From Alteribacter keqinensis (GTDB lineage Bacteria; Bacillota; Bacilli; Bacillales; Salisediminibacteriaceae), in the NCBI RefSeq assembly GCF_003710255.1, contig NZ_RHIB01000003.1, forward strand, positions 186,001-250,000: a stretch of 64,000 nt of DNA, written 5' to 3'. The position numbers and the translations under genes were made by a program. A model generated the notes under the pieces. That model was given only the letters and a program-made list of their open reading frames with translations, did no database searches and had not been told where the DNA came from. Shown here in pieces: positions 61,362 to 64,000 of this stretch (position 1 is the stretch's first letter; each line of letters opens with the position of its first letter).

Positions 61362-62882
61362 TTAAAAGAACCCAAGAGCGTCTTCACTATAGCTGACAAG
61401 CATGTTCTTTGTCTGCTGATAGTGGTTGAGCATCATATGGTGGTTTTCACGTCCAATACCGGATTTCTTATATCCCCCAAATGCAGCGTGAGCCGGGTAG
61501 GCGTGGTAACAGTTTGTCCATACACGTCCTGCTTCGATGTTACGTCCGAAGCGGTACGCTGTGTTGATGTTTCGCGTCCAGACTCCGGCACCAAGACCGT
61601 AAAGGGTGTCGTTGGCAATTTCCAGCGCTTCTTCAGGCGTTTTGAACGTTGTAACGGATACAACAGGACCGAAGATTTCTTCCTGGAATACACGCATTTT
61701 GTTGTCGCCTTTGAAGATCGTCGGCTGAACGTAGTAGCCGTCTTTGTACTCTCCGTCTAACTGGTTGCGTTCACCGCCGACAAGGCACTCGGCACCTTCC
61801 TGTTTTCCGATATCAAGGTAGGAGAGAATTTTTTCAAGCTGCTCCTGTGAAGCCTGGGCCCCCATCATCGTATCCGTATCAAGCGGGTTGCCTGTTTTAA
61901 TCTGCTTTACCCGCTCCACCACACGCTCCATGAACTTGTCGTAAATGGACTCGTGTATGATGGCACGGGAAGGACACGTACAAACTTCTCCTTGGTTTAA
62001 AGCAAACATCACGAAACCTTCGACTGCTTTATTTAAGAATGCATCATCTTCGTCCATGACGTCCGGGAAGAAGATGTTCGGTGATTTTCCGCCAAGTTCA
62101 AGTGTGACCGGAATAATGTTTTCAGAAGCATACTGCATGATCAGACGGCCTGTTGTTGTTTCACCGGTAAAGGCGATTTTCGAAATGCGGTCGCTTGAAG
62201 CAAGAGGCTTTCCTGCTTCAACACCGAAGCCGTTTACAACATTCAGTACACCTTTTGGCAGAAGATCCTGAACGAGCTCAAGCCAGACAAAAATCGAGGC
62301 CGGTGTCTGCTCAGCTGGCTTTAGTACAACGCAGTTTCCTGCTGCAAGAGCCGGTGCAAGCTTCCACGTAGCCATTAACAGCGGGAAGTTCCAAGGAATA
62401 ATCTGCCCCACAACCCCAAGCGGCTCATGGAAGTGATACGCGACAGTATCGTTGTCGATCTGGCTGTTTGTGCCTTCCTGGGACCGGATCGCAGCCGCAA
62501 AATAACGGAAGTGGTCGATTGCAAGAGGCAGGTCGGCGTTCAGTGTTTCACGAACCGCTTTCCCGTTGTCCCAAGTCTCTGCTACTGCGAGCATTTCAAG
62601 GTTTTCTTCCATGCGGTCGGCTATTTTAAGAAGGATGTTGGAACGCTCAGTTACAGATGTCTGCCCCCAGCTTGCTTTTGCGGCATGAGCAGCGTCGAGA
62701 GCCAAATCGATATCGTCAGAGGTCGAACGAGCAATTTCACAGAAAACATGGCCGGTTACCGGTGAAACGTTCTCGAAGTATTCTCCTTTAACCGGAGCAG
62801 TCCATTCTCCATTAATATAGTTGTCGTACTTTGACTTAAATTGAACCTTTGAACCATCCGTATTCGGATTGCTGTAAATCAT
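61362..62882 (-). CDS. NAD-dependent aldehyde dehydrogenase (ExaC/AldA-like)
   Basis: A 506-residue aldehyde dehydrogenase that oxidises acetaldehyde or related aldehydes to acids with NAD. Seen are the [20 protein letters not shown] motif, the glycine loop [11 protein letters not shown], the catalytic Glu in LELGGKSPN and the catalytic Cys in [11 protein letters not shown]. The tail [17 protein letters not shown] is diagnostic of the ExaC/AcoD-type subgroup often under sigma-54 control. The start at 62882 has GGAGGGG upstream; a longer frame has no support. A -24/-12 promoter lies 45 bases before the start. Confidence 0.95.
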   Translation of the reverse strand: MIYSNPNTDGSKVQFKSKYDNYINGEWTAPVKGEYFENVSPVTGHVFCEIARSTSDDIDLALDAAHAAKASWGQTSVTERSNILLKIADRMEENLEMLAVAETWDNGKAVRETLNADLPLAIDHFRYFAAAIRSQEGTNSQIDNDTVAYHFHEPLGVVGQIIPWNFPLLMATWKLAPALAAGNCVVLKPAEQTPASIFVWLELVQDLLPKGVLNVVNGFGVEAGKPLASSDRISKIAFTGETTTGRLIMQYASENIIPVTLELGGKSPNIFFPDVMDEDDAFLNKAVEGFVMFALNQGEVCTCPSRAIIHESIYDKFMERVVERVKQIKTGNPLDTDTMMGAQASQEQLEKILSYLDIGKQEGAECLVGGERNQLDGEYKDGYYVQPTIFKGDNKMRVFQEEIFGPVVSVTTFKTPEEALEIANDTLYGLGAGVWTRNINTAYRFGRNIEAGRVWTNCYHAYPAHAAFGGYKKSGIGRENHHMMLNHYQQTKNMLVSYSEDALGFF

Positions 62883-62926
62883 GTAAACCCCTCCAAAAAT
62901 CAAATTATGTAACCATTTACAATTAA

Positions 62927-62942
62927 TGCAATATTGATGCCA
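62927..62942 (-). promoter_or_regulatory. Sigma-54 (-24/-12) promoter of the aldehyde dehydrogenase operon
   Basis: On the minus strand TGGCATCAATATTGCA matches the TGGCAC-N5-TTGCA consensus in all but one base, with the invariant GG and GC elements exactly 10 bases apart. It lies 45 bases before the ATG, and a sigma-54 activator gene stands 4 kb away. An AGAAT...ATTCT inverted repeat just upstream could be the activator site. Confidence 0.85.
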
Positions 62943-63232
62943 ACTGTTGAACGGTGTCTTATGCTGATTTGAGTTAGAATAATCAGTCGATTCTGATAAA
63001 ATGAGCCGAAATAACGGCTGGATGATGACGTTTTTTCGGCTATCCTCCAAAAGCGAGGTAGGTTCTTGTTTAAAACGGGAATAGAATAGGAAGAAAACGA
63101 ATCGCTTCGTTACCCGAAATAGTCAAATTGTGATAAACTTTAGATTAACGAACTTTTTACGGAAAGTAATTTCTGAATTTTCCCATTACGGAATACACAT
63201 GGTTACTGACTGAGTCAATGGAGGATCGCAAC

Positions 63233-64000
63233 ATGAGAACTTTGTTTCCCTTTTTACGCTCATACCGGCTGCCGATTGCGGTGGCGCTCACCCTCACCCT
63301 GGTGGAGCTGGCAGTAGAATTATTACATCCTTATTTTATGTCCCGTATTATTGACGACGGCATCATGCAGGGAGACTTGTCCCAGGTGATGTACTGGGGC
63401 ATCATTATGATTGTTTTTTCCCTCGTAGCGTTTGCAGCAGGGATCACAAACTCGTTTTTTGCGGCCCACACAGCCCAGGGAGCAGGGTACGAACTTCGCA
63501 GCAGCCTGTTTCGAAAAATTCAGGCCTTCTCGTTTTCGAATTTCAGTAAATACCCCACGTCATCTCTGATTACAAGGATGACAAATGATGTGACCCAGCT
63601 GCAGAATACGCTGTTTATGAGCCTTCGGATTATGCTCCGTGCTCCTCTTCTCGTTATCGGAAGTGTCATTATGGCGTTTATCGTCAATCCCATGCTGGCA
63701 CTTATCCTGGTGATCGGTGTGCCGCTCCTTCTTGCGTTCCTTCTTTCGATCATGAAAAGAGCAGGTCGTCTTTTTAAGGAAGTTCAAAAGCGCGTGGACA
63801 ATGTGAATGGCGTGGTTCAGGAAAACCTGGCAGGCATCCGCCTGATTAAAGCGTTCACACGCCGTCACCATGAAAATAAACGGTTCACAAAGGCGAGCGG
63901 TGAGCTGAAGGACCGGACCGTATCTGCTCTTCGTACAGTGGAAATCACAATGCCGATCATTCTTCTCATTATGAACCTGAGTATTATGGCTGTTCTCTGG
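63233..64000 (+). CDS. ABC transporter, fused permease/ATP-binding protein (5' part)
   Basis: The first 256 residues of a multidrug-type ABC exporter, cut by the window end. The start ATG 63233 has GGAGGA seven bases upstream. It contains the permease domain only: helices near residues 15-35, 55-78, 130-150 and 155-175, the ELRSSLFRKIQAFSFSNFSK intracellular segment, the SLITRMTNDVTQLQ stretch and VQENLAGIRLIKAFTR, all typical of LmrA/BmrA/YheI-type half-transporters that work as dimers. The nucleotide-binding domain would follow outside the window. Divergent from the aldehyde dehydrogenase operon. Confidence 0.94.
   Translation, partial: MRTLFPFLRSYRLPIAVALTLTLVELAVELLHPYFMSRIIDDGIMQGDLSQVMYWGIIMIVFSLVAFAAGITNSFFAAHTAQGAGYELRSSLFRKIQAFSFSNFSKYPTSSLITRMTNDVTQLQNTLFMSLRIMLRAPLLVIGSVIMAFIVNPMLALILVIGVPLLLAFLLSIMKRAGRLFKEVQKRVDNVNGVVQENLAGIRLIKAFTRRHHENKRFTKASGELKDRTVSALRTVEITMPIILLIMNLSIMAVLW

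Overview
The window is chromosomal DNA from an endospore-forming member of the Bacillaceae (low to medium GC Firmicutes). The evidence is strong AGGAGG-type ribosome binding sites, frequent TTG and GTG starts, short intrinsic terminators after almost every gene, the gatB / dgkB / rlmCD gene set known from Bacillus subtilis, YheC/YheD-type ATP-grasp proteins linked to the spore coat, DUF3889, YtxH and DUF948 proteins, and CcpA-like cre sites. Na+-coupled alanine/glycine symport and the general gene content would suit a halophilic or alkaliphilic relative, but this is only an impression.

Layout. 1-12.8 kb: housekeeping and membrane genes (3' end of gatB, GNAT acetyltransferase, DUF3889 secreted protein, flavin-nucleotide-binding protein, amidohydrolase, dgkB, DUF418 protein, AGCS symporter, and a YtxH/DUF948/DUF5665/YihY envelope cluster). 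12.9-28 kb: a surface-glycan locus. It encodes an almost complete CMP-legionaminic-acid-type nonulosonate pathway (4,6-dehydratase, PLP aminotransferase, NeuD-type acetyltransferase, hydrolysing 2-epimerase, NeuB-type synthase, cytidylyltransferase), two SDR and three Gfo/Idh/MocA oxidoreductases, and three related SpsB/CDP-glycerol-transferase-like proteins. 28-40 kb: small beta-rich protein, ArsA ATPase with cory-CC-star and CstA, SEC-C protein, lipoprotein, racemase, rlmCD, a Dus enzyme and a second amidohydrolase. 40-57.3 kb: selO followed by remnants of a group II intron and an insertion sequence, then an expanded array of YheC/YheD-like ATP-grasp genes (four intact long forms, one broken long form, two short forms). 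The array is interleaved with two broken copies of the selO 3' end, a fatty acyl-CoA ligase, small beta-rich proteins and an M14 carboxypeptidase. 57.3-64 kb: repeat-rich spacer, a sigma-54 activator without a sensor domain, an acyl-CoA dehydrogenase, a DUF779/aldehyde dehydrogenase operon with an excellent -24/-12 promoter, and the start of an ABC exporter.

How the parts fit. The most interesting material is the probable spore-surface gene set. CATANNNTA-type -10 elements of the mother-cell sigma factors (sigma-K/sigma-E) lie 20-70 bases upstream of most ATP-grasp genes, of two beta-rich small proteins and of the legionaminate dehydratase operon; several have an AC dinucleotide 16-17 bases further upstream, as sigma-K promoters do. 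The array has grown by tandem duplication of a unit made of a selO 3' fragment, a long ATP-grasp gene and a short ATP-grasp gene. I infer a lineage-specific spore-envelope modification system of unknown chemistry next to a sialic-acid-like glycan locus. A second well-supported circuit is a sigma-54-controlled aldehyde dehydrogenase operon next to its likely activator.

No rRNA, tRNA, CRISPR array, intact transposase or prophage was seen. Start codons were chosen by hand from ribosome binding sites and homology. Family calls rest on recognised motifs, not on database searches.
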